Positions 1 through 10,035 of a DNA stretch of 64,000 nucleotides are shown piece after piece. The stretch comes from Conchiformibius sp. (GTDB taxonomy: Bacteria; Pseudomonadota; Gammaproteobacteria; Burkholderiales; Neisseriaceae). Location: assembly GCA_029984035.1 (NCBI GenBank), contig JASBYJ010000002.1, positions 62,001 through 126,000 on the forward strand, given 5' to 3'. How positions within the stretch are numbered: position 1 is the stretch's first letter; each line of letters begins with the position of its first letter. Position numbers and translations under genes: made by a program. Under the pieces are notes generated by a model. The model was not told the origin of the DNA and searched no databases. It was given only the letters and a program-made list of their open reading frames with translations.

Positions 1-866
<866 letters not shown>

Positions 867-1075
867 GGTGGGTTCTTTCTGTATAGGGTAGGCTGCATGG
901 CGGTCGGCTGCTGCGTATGGGCGTTTGGCCGTATGCAGTAATCACGGTTGAAGATAAGGTTGCTCCGGTTGGGGCCTTATCCTTTTGTATCGGTTGCAAT
1001 GATTTGTTTGTCAATATCTTATAATGTTAAGACCGGTTTCGGTTCGGGAGAAAGGGTTGGCTGCCTGAAAAGGTT

Positions 1076-2554
1076 TTAGTTGTTGTCCAAACCTTCTTGA
1101 ACCATTTGTGCGGCACGCAATAGGGCGCGTGCTTTGTTTTGGGTTTCCTGCCATTCTGCTTCTTCTTCCGAATCGGCTACGATGCCGCCGCCGCTTTGGA
1201 TATACAGCTTGCCGTTTTTAATCACGGCGGTACGGATGGCGATGGCTAAATCCATGTCGTTGTTGAAACTCCAGTAGCCGACTGCACCGCCGTAAATGTT
1301 GCGTTTTTCGGGTTCGAGTTCTTCGATGATTTCCAAAGCGCGGACTTTGGGTGCGCCCGACAGAGTGCCTGCGGGGAAGGTGGAAGCGAGAATATCCATA
1401 TTGCCGGTGTTGTCTTTCAGGCAGCCTTCCACATTGGATACGATGTGCATGACATGCGAATATTTTTCAATCACCATTTTGTCGGTGAGTTTGACGCTGC
1501 CTGAAAGGCTGATTCTGCCGACATCGTTGCGTCCCAAATCTATCAGCATAACGTGTTCGGCAATTTCTTTTTCGTCTGCCAGTAATTCGGCTGCGTTGCG
1601 TGCGTCTTGTTCGGGCGTGCTGCCGCGCGGTCGCGTGCCTGCAATCGGTCGGACGGTTACCGTGTTGCGTTCGCGTCTTACCAGAATTTCGGGTGAGGAG
1701 CCGACAACGTGGAAATCGCCGAAATCGTAATAAAACAGATAAGGAGAAGGGTTGAGTGTGCGTAAGGCGCGGTATAGCGACAAGGGTTTGTCGTTAAAAG
1801 GCAGGCTCATGCGTTGGCTGGGGACTACCTGCATGCAGTCGCCGGCAAAGATATAGTCGCGTATGGTCTGCACATAAGATTGGTAACGCGCTTTACCCGT
1901 GTGGTGTACGGGTTCTGTAGGCTTGCTGCCTAAAGAAAGCGGAATGGCTGCGCTTTGGCGCAATTGTTCGCGCAGCTCTTCCAAGCGGGCGCGTGCCTGT
2001 TCGTAACCGTTTGTTTCCGCAGGATTGGCATAGACAATCAGATAAATCTTGCCGCTCAGATTATCGACAACTGCCAATTCCTGCGACAGCATCAGCAGGA
2101 TATCGGGCGTTTGCAGCGGGTCGGATTTTTCGGGGCGTTTCAAGCGGTGGGCGATGTGTTCGAAATAATAAATGCTTTCGTAGCCGAAATAGCCGACCAA
2201 ACCGCCTGTGAAACGGGGAAGCGCGGGAATTTCGGGTGTTTTGAAACGGGCATGAAAGGCTTCGATAAAGGGTAGGGGATTGCCTTCATGGGTTTGCGTG
2301 AGCCGGTGGTGTTCATACACCTGCGTATGGCTGCCTGAAACTTTTAAATAGGTATGGCAGGGCAATCCGATAAAGGAATAACGCCCGAAACGCTCTCCGC
2401 CTACTACGGATTCGAGCAGATAGGTAAACGGGCGGTTGGCAAGTTTCAGATAGAGCGACAGCGGCGTATCCAAATCTGCCAACAACTCTTGCACCAAGGG
2501 AATACGGTTGTAGCCTTGTGCCGCCTGTTTGAGATATTCGGTTTTGCTAATCAT
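1076..2554 (-). CDS. trpE: Anthranilate synthase component I
   Basis: Converts chorismate to anthranilate together with the glutaminase subunit TrpG, the first committed step of tryptophan synthesis. The 492-residue length is normal. Visible landmarks are the N-terminal LLES segment of the tryptophan feedback site (PFTYLLESVVGGERFGRYSF), the chorismate-binding motifs IAGTRPRG and AGTLSGAPKVRA, and GGAVGYW near the end. It starts 12 bases after the leuD stop, so the two are probably co-transcribed. No clear Shine-Dalgarno sequence precedes the ATG, which suggests translational coupling to leuD. No trp leader or attenuator is visible, and trpG is not in the window. Confidence 0.95.
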   Translation of the reverse strand: MISKTEYLKQAAQGYNRIPLVQELLADLDTPLSLYLKLANRPFTYLLESVVGGERFGRYSFIGLPCHTYLKVSGSHTQVYEHHRLTQTHEGNPLPFIEAFHARFKTPEIPALPRFTGGLVGYFGYESIYYFEHIAHRLKRPEKSDPLQTPDILLMLSQELAVVDNLSGKIYLIVYANPAETNGYEQARARLEELREQLRQSAAIPLSLGSKPTEPVHHTGKARYQSYVQTIRDYIFAGDCMQVVPSQRMSLPFNDKPLSLYRALRTLNPSPYLFYYDFGDFHVVGSSPEILVRRERNTVTVRPIAGTRPRGSTPEQDARNAAELLADEKEIAEHVMLIDLGRNDVGRISLSGSVKLTDKMVIEKYSHVMHIVSNVEGCLKDNTGNMDILASTFPAGTLSGAPKVRALEIIEELEPEKRNIYGGAVGYWSFNNDMDLAIAIRTAVIKNGKLYIQSGGGIVADSEEEAEWQETQNKARALLRAAQMVQEGLDNN

Positions 2555-2566
2555 GGCAGGAGCGGG

Positions 2567-3208
2567 TTAGGCGTTGAACAACCAGGGTTGAGCGGCTTGA
2601 TGGCGTTTTTCGAACGAGCGGATTTCATCGGCATGTTGCAAGGTCAGGCCGATTTCGTCCAAACCGTTGAGCAGGCAGTGTTTGCGGTGTTCGGTAATGT
2701 CAAAGGAGAAAGTCTGGCCGCTTGGCGTGGTAACGGTTTGCTGTTGCAAATCGATATGGAGCCGATAGCCTTCGTTGGCTTCTACTTCCCGAAACAGCAT
2801 ATCAACCTGCTCTTCGTCCAATACAATCGGCAACAGGCCGTTTTTGTAGCAGTTGTTGAAAAAGATGTCGGCAAAGCTGGGCGCGATAATCGCACGGAAG
2901 CCGTAATCTTCCAATGCCCAAGGCGCGTGTTCGCGCGATGAGCCGCAGCCGAAGTTTTTGCGGGTGAGCAGAATTTGTGCGCCTTGGTAACGCGGCAGGT
3001 TGAGAGGGAAATCGGGGTTGAGCGGACGCTTGCCGTTATCCATGCCCGGTTCGCCGTGGTCGAGATAGCGCCATTCGTCAAAGGCGTTGGGGCCGAAACC
3101 CGAACGCTTGATGGATTTGAGAAACTGTTTGGGAATGATGGCGTCGGTATCGACATTGCTGCGGTCAAGCGGTGCAACCAATGCGTGTAATACGGTAAAG
3201 GCTCTCAT
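2567..3208 (-). CDS. leuD: 3-isopropylmalate dehydratase small subunit
   Basis: Small (swivel-domain) subunit of isopropylmalate isomerase, which pairs with LeuC to convert 2- to 3-isopropylmalate in leucine synthesis. The 213-residue length is usual. The substrate-recognition segment GCGSSREHAPWAL and the N-terminal RSNVDTDAIIPKQFLK signature are both present. The partner leuC lies about 3.2 kb upstream on the same strand (6365-7771), separated by a glycosyltransferase and two lipoprotein genes, whereas the two are commonly adjacent. trpE follows 12 bases downstream. Confidence 0.96.
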   Translation of the reverse strand: MRAFTVLHALVAPLDRSNVDTDAIIPKQFLKSIKRSGFGPNAFDEWRYLDHGEPGMDNGKRPLNPDFPLNLPRYQGAQILLTRKNFGCGSSREHAPWALEDYGFRAIIAPSFADIFFNNCYKNGLLPIVLDEEQVDMLFREVEANEGYRLHIDLQQQTVTTPSGQTFSFDITEHRKHCLLNGLDEIGLTLQHADEIRSFEKRHQAAQPWLFNA

Positions 3209-3285
3209 GTTTGTTCCTTAATGTAGAAGAATGTGTTTTTAGGATATGCAGAAACGTATGCGGCAACGCCGGATTTTATTTGTGT

Positions 3286-3322
3286 TTCAGGCTGCCTGAA
3301 AACCGGTTTCAGGCAGCCTGAA
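3286..3322 (-). terminator. Inverted DUS pair, likely terminator of the small lipoprotein gene
   Basis: TTCAGGCTGCCTGAAA and its inverse TTTCAGGCAGCCTGAA face each other across a five-base loop, just after the lipoprotein stop and before leuD on the minus strand. Paired DUS commonly act as transcription terminators in Neisseriaceae. There is no long T run after the stem, so strength is uncertain. Confidence 0.55.
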
Positions 3323-3333
3323 TACATTGGGCA

Positions 3334-3477
3334 TCAGTTTTTGACGCGCTCGGTGGTGCTGCCTACCTCGTATTGGATGCGCTCCCAAGTGTCGGCATCT
3401 TTGGATACGCTGCTGCGGTTGTCTGCACAAGCTGCCAGGCCGCAAGCGATAAGGCCTAATACAATTAATTTTTTCAT
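3334..3477 (-). CDS. Small lipoprotein, 47 aa
   Basis: Short ORF read by eye. It starts MKKLIVLGLIACGLAAC, a lipoprotein signal with the lipobox LAAC (acylated Cys at residue 17), followed by a polar 30-residue mature part rich in Asp, Arg and Thr. The ATG at 3477 has a GGA-rich ribosome binding site nine bases upstream. The mature part is too short for a domain call. It resembles entericidin-size neisserial lipoproteins and shares the layout of the 62-aa lipoprotein at 5391. Function is unknown; an outer-membrane or periplasmic location is inferred from the lipobox. Confidence 0.7.
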   Translation of the reverse strand: MKKLIVLGLIACGLAACADNRSSVSKDADTWERIQYEVGSTTERVKN

Positions 3478-3622
3478 AATGGAATCCTTCTGGATAGGGT
3501 TGTCATTCGGTTATTGAAAACGATTGCCGGTACAGGGATGCCCTGGCATAGGCGGCGAAATGTTTCATGCAATATTTTAGCACTTTATTGGTATCAGGGA
3601 TAAGTTGAAGTGGATTTTTAAC

Positions 3623-5191
3623 TTATTCTTTTGCGTTGAGGAAATCGTTCACGCCATGTTTGCAGCGGACGAGCCGTTGCTCCAAAGTATTTTTCAACAA
3701 TGCATCGTTTTGCGGGAGTGCTGCGCGTTCCGCCTCGTGATGCCAGAGATGATAGGCGATGCCGCCGAATTTAAGGTTGCGGCGAACCAAGCCGTAGTGA
3801 AACAGCCGTGCCACAAATTCGCTGTCTTCCCGTCCCCAGCCGACAAATTCGTTGTTGAATCCGTTCACTGCCAGAGCATCTGCTCGGAAAAATCCCATAT
3901 TGCAGCCTTTGGTGGAATGGTGGTTGCGGTTGCTTCTGTGCCAAATCCAGCGGTTCAGGCAGCCGCAGCGAACTGCCGACAGACGTTTCAATATGCCGCC
4001 GCTCCACCAGTGCAGCGTTTCTTGGCGCTGCGCGTTACTGAGCATTTCTGCCGTTTTTTCGCGGGAAAGCAATACGCGCGAGCCTTGGATGAAACAGCCT
4101 TTTTGGGCTGCCTGAATGTGGTCGGCAATGAAATCGGGATGTAACACCATATCGCCGTCAATCATCACAATGTATTCTCCCCGCGCAGCAGCGAGTGCAC
4201 GGTTGCGGCTTTGTGCCAAGCGAAAACCATCGTCTTCTTGCCAAATATGGCGCACGGGAACGGGTGATTGCGCTGCAAATTGACGAACCATATTGGCCGT
4301 TTCTTCGCCCGAACCGTCGTCGGCAATCAAGATTTCTTGAGGTAAAACGGTTTGTGCGGTTGCCGCATAAAGTACTTTTTGCAGGGCATCGGGGCGGTTG
4401 TAGGTGGTGATAATCAGGGAAACGGGCAGGGCGCGGTTATATTCGTTGAGCTTGGCATATTTATAGAATGCCCCTGCAGCTTGGGATACGGAAATGGTTA
4501 AACCGTCTGTACCGTAACGCCAGCCTTGTTTGAACAGATAGCTTTTAACCCATGCCGCCATTCCGTGCAACAATGCGCCGCTTGCGCTGCTGCGTTTGGT
4601 ATGTCGGAATTGTTCGGCATACAGGCTGCTGTATTGCTGCATTTTATGAATGAGGTCTTCTGCACGGTCAAACGAATAATGCAGCAGGCTGCCTGAAAGC
4701 GGTATCACGTTTGCCTGTTCGGGGATAAGGAGGGTTTCGTGTACCGCGCGGTCGGAAAAACGGGTGAAATTCCGGTTATACAGGCGCGGAACGATGTCGG
4801 GATACCAGTTGCAGCCTTTAATCGGACGGCGGCGGTAGTGATTCAACCGCGATAGGGTGTAAATGTTTTCAGGCTGCCTGAAATCGGCGGCGGCAATCGA
4901 TTGCAGCAGTTGCGGAGTCAGTACTTCATCACTGTCTATGCTGAGTATCCAATCGTTGCGTGCCAACGCCGCAGCGCGGTTTTTCATGGCGCCGAATCCG
5001 TCAAATTCATGATGGCGGATGCTGACATTCGGATAGCGTGCGGCAATATTCAGCGTTTGGTCTGTCGAACCGTTGTCCAAAAGCAATACTTCATCGAATG
5101 AAGCCAGTGCGTCCAATACTTCTTTCAGGCAGCGTTCGGAGTTTTTGGTCAATATGGTGGCAGTAATGGGGAGGGGAAGGGAGGTATTCAT
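3623..5191 (-). CDS. Two-domain family 2 glycosyltransferase
   Basis: Probably adds two sugars to a surface glycan such as lipooligosaccharide. Numbered from the internal ATG at 5191 (522 aa), domain 1 (about 1-245) reads ITATILTKNSERCLKEVL with a DNGSTD and a DSD metal site at 86-88, resembling the LgtF/KdtX glucosyltransferases. Domain 2 (about 255-515) reads LPVSLIITTYNRPD, then a DGD at 345-347 and FVGWGREDSEF, typical of GT2 enzymes with a C-terminal galactosyltransferase-like segment. An upstream GTG at 5221 would add ten residues, and neither start has a strong Shine-Dalgarno sequence. The fused arrangement is unusual because each half alone would be a full enzyme. No membrane segments are evident, so it probably works on the cytoplasmic face. 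Confidence 0.8.
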   Translation of the reverse strand: MNTSLPLPITATILTKNSERCLKEVLDALASFDEVLLLDNGSTDQTLNIAARYPNVSIRHHEFDGFGAMKNRAAALARNDWILSIDSDEVLTPQLLQSIAAADFRQPENIYTLSRLNHYRRRPIKGCNWYPDIVPRLYNRNFTRFSDRAVHETLLIPEQANVIPLSGSLLHYSFDRAEDLIHKMQQYSSLYAEQFRHTKRSSASGALLHGMAAWVKSYLFKQGWRYGTDGLTISVSQAAGAFYKYAKLNEYNRALPVSLIITTYNRPDALQKVLYAATAQTVLPQEILIADDGSGEETANMVRQFAAQSPVPVRHIWQEDDGFRLAQSRNRALAAARGEYIVMIDGDMVLHPDFIADHIQAAQKGCFIQGSRVLLSREKTAEMLSNAQRQETLHWWSGGILKRLSAVRCGCLNRWIWHRSNRNHHSTKGCNMGFFRADALAVNGFNNEFVGWGREDSEFVARLFHYGLVRRNLKFGGIAYHLWHHEAERAALPQNDALLKNTLEQRLVRCKHGVNDFLNAKE

Positions 5192-5390
5192 GATTTTAGG
5201 TAGTGGCAGATAAGGGTTCACTTTATTATCGTTTGAGTAATAGCTTATATGGTTGAGAATAGGGCTTGTTTACAAAATTGTTTCCTGTATTTTCTCTAAG
5301 CTAGTAAGTGGCATATCAATATTCAAGATGTTATCTGTTTCGATATACCTCAGCACCGGGTAGCACCTAATTACTCAAGATTGCACAGAT

Positions 5391-5579
5391 TTATTGCCCC
5401 AATTTTTCAATGGCTACACCTGTTTTTTGAACCCCTTGCCCTAATTTTTCTGCCCCTTTTTTTAGTACTGTTTCGGTTTTATCTATATTGCGTGAAGTGT
5501 CGGATTTTACGCCGCTCCGCGTATTGGCACATGCGGATAAAGCAAATAGAGTTAAAGTGATGACGTAGATTTTTTTCAT
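5391..5579 (-). CDS. Small lipoprotein, 62 aa
   Basis: MKKIYVITLTLFALSAC is a lipoprotein signal with the lipobox LSAC (Cys 17). The mature part is a lysine-rich amphipathic stretch with repeated KLGQ near the end. The ATG at 5579 is preceded by AAGGA at good spacing; the longer reading from 5612 has no such site. The size and Cys-Ala-Asn start recall entericidin-like or stress lipoproteins, but I cannot name it. Its location in the envelope is inferred. Confidence 0.7.
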   Translation of the reverse strand: MKKIYVITLTLFALSACANTRSGVKSDTSRNIDKTETVLKKGAEKLGQGVQKTGVAIEKLGQ

Positions 5580-6219
5580 TATGTATTCCTTGATATTAAA
5601 TGTTTCATCCAAGTGTAGAACGGCAATTGTATATTAGGTAATGATTATTATATGTTAAAACTATTTGTTTTATACGATGAAAATCAGTATTCAGTGTGCA
5701 TGGGCGGTTGTGCTGTAGTATGAGGATATCGGTAAACTCGGTTACTGCCACTATTGTATAGTCGGATAAATACGTGCGTTTTCCATTGTTTCGTCACCCT
5801 TCGCAATTTCGGTTAACCACCGACAAACACTATACACCAATCGCAATCGCGATCAGAAAAAAAAGCTGTCCCGCAAACCGACATCGTACATTACAGGCAG
5901 CAAACTAAATTGAACGGTTTGAATGATTGTCCACCTTGGCGATTTAAACTCTTCAATATTATGAATACATTTATATTTCACCACAAATATCCAGGTATTC
6001 ACAAAATATAAACCAGCTAAATCAGACCCATGCCGTTATCTAATTGAAATTGCCAATTTTTTGCATAAAAATGCCACAGTACCAACAATGCAAAAATAAG
6101 GTATTAAAAATAATCAAAAAATTTTACGTAACATTATGATTGACTTTACAGACAGCCTGAATGTTCGGCGCGGGCTACCTGAAAATCCCTATGATTTGAC
6201 TGAAAACTACTACACCATC

Positions 6220-6239
6220 ATTCCCGCACAGGCGGGAAT
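6220..6239. repeat. dRS3-type 20-bp inverted repeat, copy 1
   Basis: ATTCCC, eight bases (GCACAGGC), GGGAAT. This is the exact pattern known as dRS3 in Neisseria, where it flanks mosaic intergenic elements and serves as an insertion target of a filamentous phage. Confidence 0.85.
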
Positions 6240-6297
6240 CCTCCGCCGATTTTCGGCAAACGATGTTTTTTCCAACGCTTGTGCGGTTTTAACTTGG

Positions 6298-6317
6298 ATT
6301 CCCGCATTCGCGGGAAT
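6298..6317. repeat. dRS3-type 20-bp inverted repeat, copy 2
   Basis: ATTCCC, eight bases (GCATTCGC), GGGAAT, in the same orientation as copy 1. The 58 bases between the copies have the size expected of an RS spacer in a neisserial intergenic mosaic element. Confidence 0.85.
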
Positions 6318-6364
6318 GACGGCATGGTTTTCTTTTAAAAAAAACCGATGCCGTCAAAAATCCA

Positions 6365-7771
6365 TCAATTCAACGCGCGGATATCGGTAAACCGCCCCGT
6401 TACCGCCGCCGCCGCCGCCATCGCCGGGCTGACCAAATGCGTGCGTCCGCCGTTGCCCTGCCGCCCTTCAAAATTGCGGTTGGACGTGGACGCGCAACGC
6501 TGCTGCGGGGCAAGACGGTCGGCGTTCATCGCCAAACACATCGAGCAGCCCGGTTCGCGCCATTCAAAACCCGCGTCCAAAAAGATTTTGTCCAAGCCTT
6601 CGCGTTCCGCCTGCGCTTTCACCAAGCCCGAACCGGGGACAACCAGCACCCGCGACACGTTCGCCGCCTTGCTGCGCCCTTTCGCCACCGCCGCCGCTTC
6701 GCGCAAATCTTCAATGCGGCTGTTGGTGCAAGAGCCGATAAACACGATGTCCACCGCGATTTCGTTCAAAGGCGTGCCTGCCTGCAAACCCATGTATTGC
6801 AAAGCGCGTTCCATGCCGCCGCGTTTGACGGGGTCGCTTTCGGCGGCGGGGTCGGGAACGCGTCCGTTTACGTCCGCCACCATTTCGGGCGACGTGCCCC
6901 ACGTTACTTGCGGCTCGATGTCCGCCGCGTCAAAACGGTAAACCTTGTCAAACTGCGCCCCTTCGTCCGAAACCAGCGTGCGCCAATACGCCACCGCCTT
7001 GTCCCAATGTTCGCCTTTGGGCGCAAACGGACGACCTTGCACATAATCAATCGTGGTTTGGTCGACCGCCACCATGCCCGAACGCGCCCCCGCTTCAATC
7101 GCCATATTGCACAAGGTCATGCGCCCTTCCATGCTCAAGCCGCGCACCGCTTCGCCGCCGAATTCAACGGCATAACCCGTGCCGCCCGCCGTGCCGATTT
7201 GCCCGATGACGTACAAAGCCAAATCCTTGGCGGTAACGCCGTTTTTCAGGCTGCCTGAAACCTCAATCAGCATGGATTTGGACTTTTTCGCGGTAATGCA
7301 CTGCGTCGCCATCGTGTGTTCCACTTCCGAAGTGCCGATGCCGTGCGCCAACGCACCGAACGCGCCGTGCGTGGACGTGTGCGAATCGCCGCACACCACC
7401 GTCATGCCGGGCAAAGTCGCGCCCTGCTCCGGCCCCATCACGTGAACAATGCCCTGCCCTTCGTCCTGAAACGGAAAATACGCCAACGCGCCGAATTCCT
7501 TAATATTGCTGTCCAGCGTGTCCACCTGCAATTTGGCAATCGGGTCTTGAATGCCCGCTTCAATCTCGCCGGTGGGAACGTTGTGGTCGGCGGTGGACAC
7601 GATGCTGCCGATGCGCCACAGTTTGCGCCCCGCCAGTTTCAGCCCCTCAAAGGCTTGCGGGCTGGTTACTTCGTGAACCAGATGGCGGTCGATATACAGC
7701 AGCACGGTGCCGTCTTCTTCTTCGCGGACGATGTGGCTGTTCCAAAGTTTGTCGTAAAGGGTTTGTGCCAT
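6365..7771 (-). CDS. leuC: 3-isopropylmalate dehydratase large subunit
   Basis: Large subunit of isopropylmalate isomerase, carrying the 4Fe-4S cluster used in leucine synthesis. 468 residues, normal. The cluster ligands lie in IGSCTNSR and in the ECGCSMCLAMN-type segment, read here as EPGCSMCLAMN. The closing RCASTSNRNFEGRQG and THLVSPAMAAAAAVTG are standard. The gene is more GC-rich than its neighbours, with long runs of GCC and CGC codons. It sits on the same strand as leuD but 3.2 kb away. The dRS3 repeats lie directly beyond its 3' end. Confidence 0.97.
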   Translation of the reverse strand: MAQTLYDKLWNSHIVREEEDGTVLLYIDRHLVHEVTSPQAFEGLKLAGRKLWRIGSIVSTADHNVPTGEIEAGIQDPIAKLQVDTLDSNIKEFGALAYFPFQDEGQGIVHVMGPEQGATLPGMTVVCGDSHTSTHGAFGALAHGIGTSEVEHTMATQCITAKKSKSMLIEVSGSLKNGVTAKDLALYVIGQIGTAGGTGYAVEFGGEAVRGLSMEGRMTLCNMAIEAGARSGMVAVDQTTIDYVQGRPFAPKGEHWDKAVAYWRTLVSDEGAQFDKVYRFDAADIEPQVTWGTSPEMVADVNGRVPDPAAESDPVKRGGMERALQYMGLQAGTPLNEIAVDIVFIGSCTNSRIEDLREAAAVAKGRSKAANVSRVLVVPGSGLVKAQAEREGLDKIFLDAGFEWREPGCSMCLAMNADRLAPQQRCASTSNRNFEGRQGNGGRTHLVSPAMAAAAAVTGRFTDIRALN

Positions 7772-7975
7772 GATGTTTTTCTGATTGGTTAAGAAATGAT
7801 AAGACGGATTTTAGGCCGAATTGGACAAAATTGGCAAGAAAATGTTTCGATGTTTTGTTTTTGGTTATTATTTTAGACATATTGTCTATTTTTATTGAGG
7901 AAAAAGCTGCTTTCAGGCTGCCTGAATGCTGTTACAATGCAGGCCGTTACAGATGTTCCGATAAGGAAATGCATA

Positions 7976-8245
7976 ATGGTTGCGAAACAGTTTTTTGAAG
8001 ATTTGTCCTCCAAAATCAGCGAAACGCTTGCCAACAGCCCTGCCAAAGATATTGAGAAAAACGCCAAAGCCTTGCTGGGCAGCGCGTTTGGCAAAATGGA
8101 TTTGGTAACGCGCGAGGAATTTGACGTGCAACAGCAGGTGTTGATTAAAACCCGTTTGAAATTGAGCGAGCTGGAAGCGCGTTTGGAAGCTTTGGAGACC
8201 AAGCTGAATCCGCAGGCTGCTTCCGAGCGGGCGGACGCAGAATAA
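7976..8245 (+). CDS. ubiK: Ubiquinone biosynthesis accessory factor UbiK (YqiC family)
   Basis: 89 residues starting MVAKQFFEDLSSKISETL, with a C-terminal coiled coil (SELEARLEALETKL) typical of the YqiC/BMFP family, now UbiK, which supports the soluble ubiquinone biosynthesis complex under aerobic conditions. The ATG at 7976 follows AAGGAAA; the longer reading from 7895 would run through a DUS and is less likely. It lies upstream of comM on the same strand. Family assignment is from sequence character, and role is from family knowledge. Confidence 0.82.
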   Translation: MVAKQFFEDLSSKISETLANSPAKDIEKNAKALLGSAFGKMDLVTREEFDVQQQVLIKTRLKLSELEARLEALETKLNPQAASERADAE

Positions 8246-8436
8246 TAGGCTGCCTGAAAGCGGTTTGCTCTGTTTGTCTGGTTGGAAACGGCACGAACGC
8301 GGGGCGATAGGGTTTTTCTGTTTGTGCGGCGGTTTGACGTGCAAGCGGATGGATTTGCCGCGAGTTAAGACCGACCCCTTAAACGGGCGGTTGTGTAGTG
8401 CCGTATGGACGGATAGGATTTGTTGAAAGGCGGCGT

Positions 8437-9933
8437 ATGAGTTTTGCGGTGGTAAACAGCCGTGCTTTGTGCGGCATGAATGCGCCGTTGGTGGAAGTGG
8501 AAGTGCACTTGGCCAACGGCTTGCCGCAATTCAATATCGTCGGGCTGCCCGATACCGAAGTGAAGGAAAGCCGCGACCGCGTGCGCGCCGCGATTATCCA
8601 GAGCGGTTTCGAGTTTCCGGCCAAGAAAATCACCGTTAATCTGGCGCCGGCCGATTTGCCCAAAGAATCGGGCCGTTTTGATTTGCCGATTGCGGTTGGG
8701 ATTTTGGCGGCTTCCGCGCAAGTGGCGTGCGATGCTTTGGCGCAATACGAATTTGCAGGGGAGTTGGCTTTGTCGGGGCTGTTGCGGCCGGTGCGCGGCG
8801 CTTTGGCGATGGCTTGGCAGGGCAAACAGGACGGGCGGGCATTTGTTTTGCCTGCGGATAATGCTTCTCAGGCTGCGGTGATGGAAGGCATTTGTGTGTA
8901 CGGTGCAGGCAGCCTGAATGAAGTGGCTGCGCATTTGAACGGTGTGGCTCCGCTTGCGCCTCAGGCGGTGCAGGCTTTCAGGCAGCCTGAAAAGTCGGAC
9001 GGGCTGCCTGATTTGCGTGATGTGAAGGGGCAGCATACTGCGCGTTTGGCTTTGGAAATTGCGGCGGCGGGCGGACACAGTTTGTTGATGGTAGGCCCGC
9101 CCGGTACGGGGAAATCAATGCTGGCGCAACGTCTGCCGTCGATTTTGCCGCCTCTGGAGCAGGAAGAATTGGTGTCGGTGTGGGCATTGCATTCTTTGCT
9201 GCCGCAGCACAGACAGTTGTTCGAGCATCGCCGTCCGTTTCGTGCGCCGCACCATACCGCCAGTCCCGTGGCTTTGGTAGGCGGCGGCAGCGACCCGAAA
9301 CCCGGGGAGGTTTCTTTGGCGCATCACGGCGTTTTGTTTTTGGACGAGCTGCCTGAATTTGACCGCAAAGTGCTGGAAGTGTTGCGCGAACCTTTGGAAA
9401 ACGGTGAAATCCATATTTCCCGCGCAACCAGGCAGGCGGTTTTCCCTGCGCGGTTTCAATTGGTGGCGGCGATGAATCCTTGTCCTTGCGGCTATTTGGG
9501 GCATCCGTCCAAACCTTGCCGCTGCACGCCCGAAAGCGTGCGCCGCTATCGCGATAAAATCTCGGGCCCGTTGTTGGACCGTATCGATTTGGCGATAGAA
9601 GTGCCGGTATTGCCTGCCGAAGATTTGACGTCCGCACAAGCGGGGGAGAGCAGCAGAGAAGTGTTGCGGCGCGTTTTGGCGGCGCGGCAGTTGCAGCAGC
9701 AGCGTCAGGGCAAAACCAATGCGGCTTTGTCTCCTGCCGAATTGGATACCGCAGCTCAGGTTTCGGAGGAAGCCAAGCAGTCTTTGGCGCAGATGTTGGA
9801 AAAATTATCGCTCTCCGCACGCAGTTTCCACCGCATTTTACGGGTGGCGCGAACCATTGCGGATTTGGGAGGAGATGAAACGGTAAACCGCAGCCATGTG
9901 TTGCGCGCAGTGGGTTTCAGGCGCGCTTTATAA
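8437..9933 (+). CDS. comM: YifB/ComM-type AAA+ ATPase, natural transformation helicase
   Basis: 498 residues from the ATG at 8437, with AAAGG six bases upstream. Domains in order are an N-terminal Lon-protease-like fold (MSFAVVNSRALCG to about 180), the AAA+ Mg-chelatase domain with Walker A GPPGTGKS and Walker B GVLFLDELPEF, the CPCGYLGHPSKPCRCTP zinc-type cysteine cluster, and a C-terminal helical domain (LSARSFHRILRVARTIADL). ComM homologues form hexamers that drive branch migration when transforming DNA is integrated. This fits a genome full of DUS and with type IV pilus genes at 41-45 kb. Confidence 0.93.
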   Translation: MSFAVVNSRALCGMNAPLVEVEVHLANGLPQFNIVGLPDTEVKESRDRVRAAIIQSGFEFPAKKITVNLAPADLPKESGRFDLPIAVGILAASAQVACDALAQYEFAGELALSGLLRPVRGALAMAWQGKQDGRAFVLPADNASQAAVMEGICVYGAGSLNEVAAHLNGVAPLAPQAVQAFRQPEKSDGLPDLRDVKGQHTARLALEIAAAGGHSLLMVGPPGTGKSMLAQRLPSILPPLEQEELVSVWALHSLLPQHRQLFEHRRPFRAPHHTASPVALVGGGSDPKPGEVSLAHHGVLFLDELPEFDRKVLEVLREPLENGEIHISRATRQAVFPARFQLVAAMNPCPCGYLGHPSKPCRCTPESVRRYRDKISGPLLDRIDLAIEVPVLPAEDLTSAQAGESSREVLRRVLAARQLQQQRQGKTNAALSPAELDTAAQVSEEAKQSLAQMLEKLSLSARSFHRILRVARTIADLGGDETVNRSHVLRAVGFRRAL

Positions 9934-10035
9934 TGCTTTTCAGGCTGCCTGAAAGCCGTACCGTGTGAAGCCGCTAGATTTGAATTTCAATAACCTGTCC
10001 TTTGAAAACAAAAGGATGGAAAATACACATACACA

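Larger units (their letters stand above)
5580..6364. other. AT-rich spacer with two dRS3 repeats and a degenerate DUS
   Basis: About 785 bases without a convincing gene. The first 550 bases are AT-rich and give no readable ORF. From 6150 there is a DUS-like CAGCCTGAATG and a degenerate GGGCTACCTGAAAA, then the two dRS3 repeats. A short plus-strand ORF across the repeats (6136-6390) is rejected as coding. Confidence 0.6.

Noticed and set aside
2354..2941. 195-codon plus-strand ORF across leuD/trpE
   Set aside because: Antisense to two well-supported genes on the minus strand.
6136..6390. 84-codon plus-strand ORF
   Set aside because: It is read through two dRS3 repeats and a DUS, has no ribosome binding site and overlaps the leuC end.
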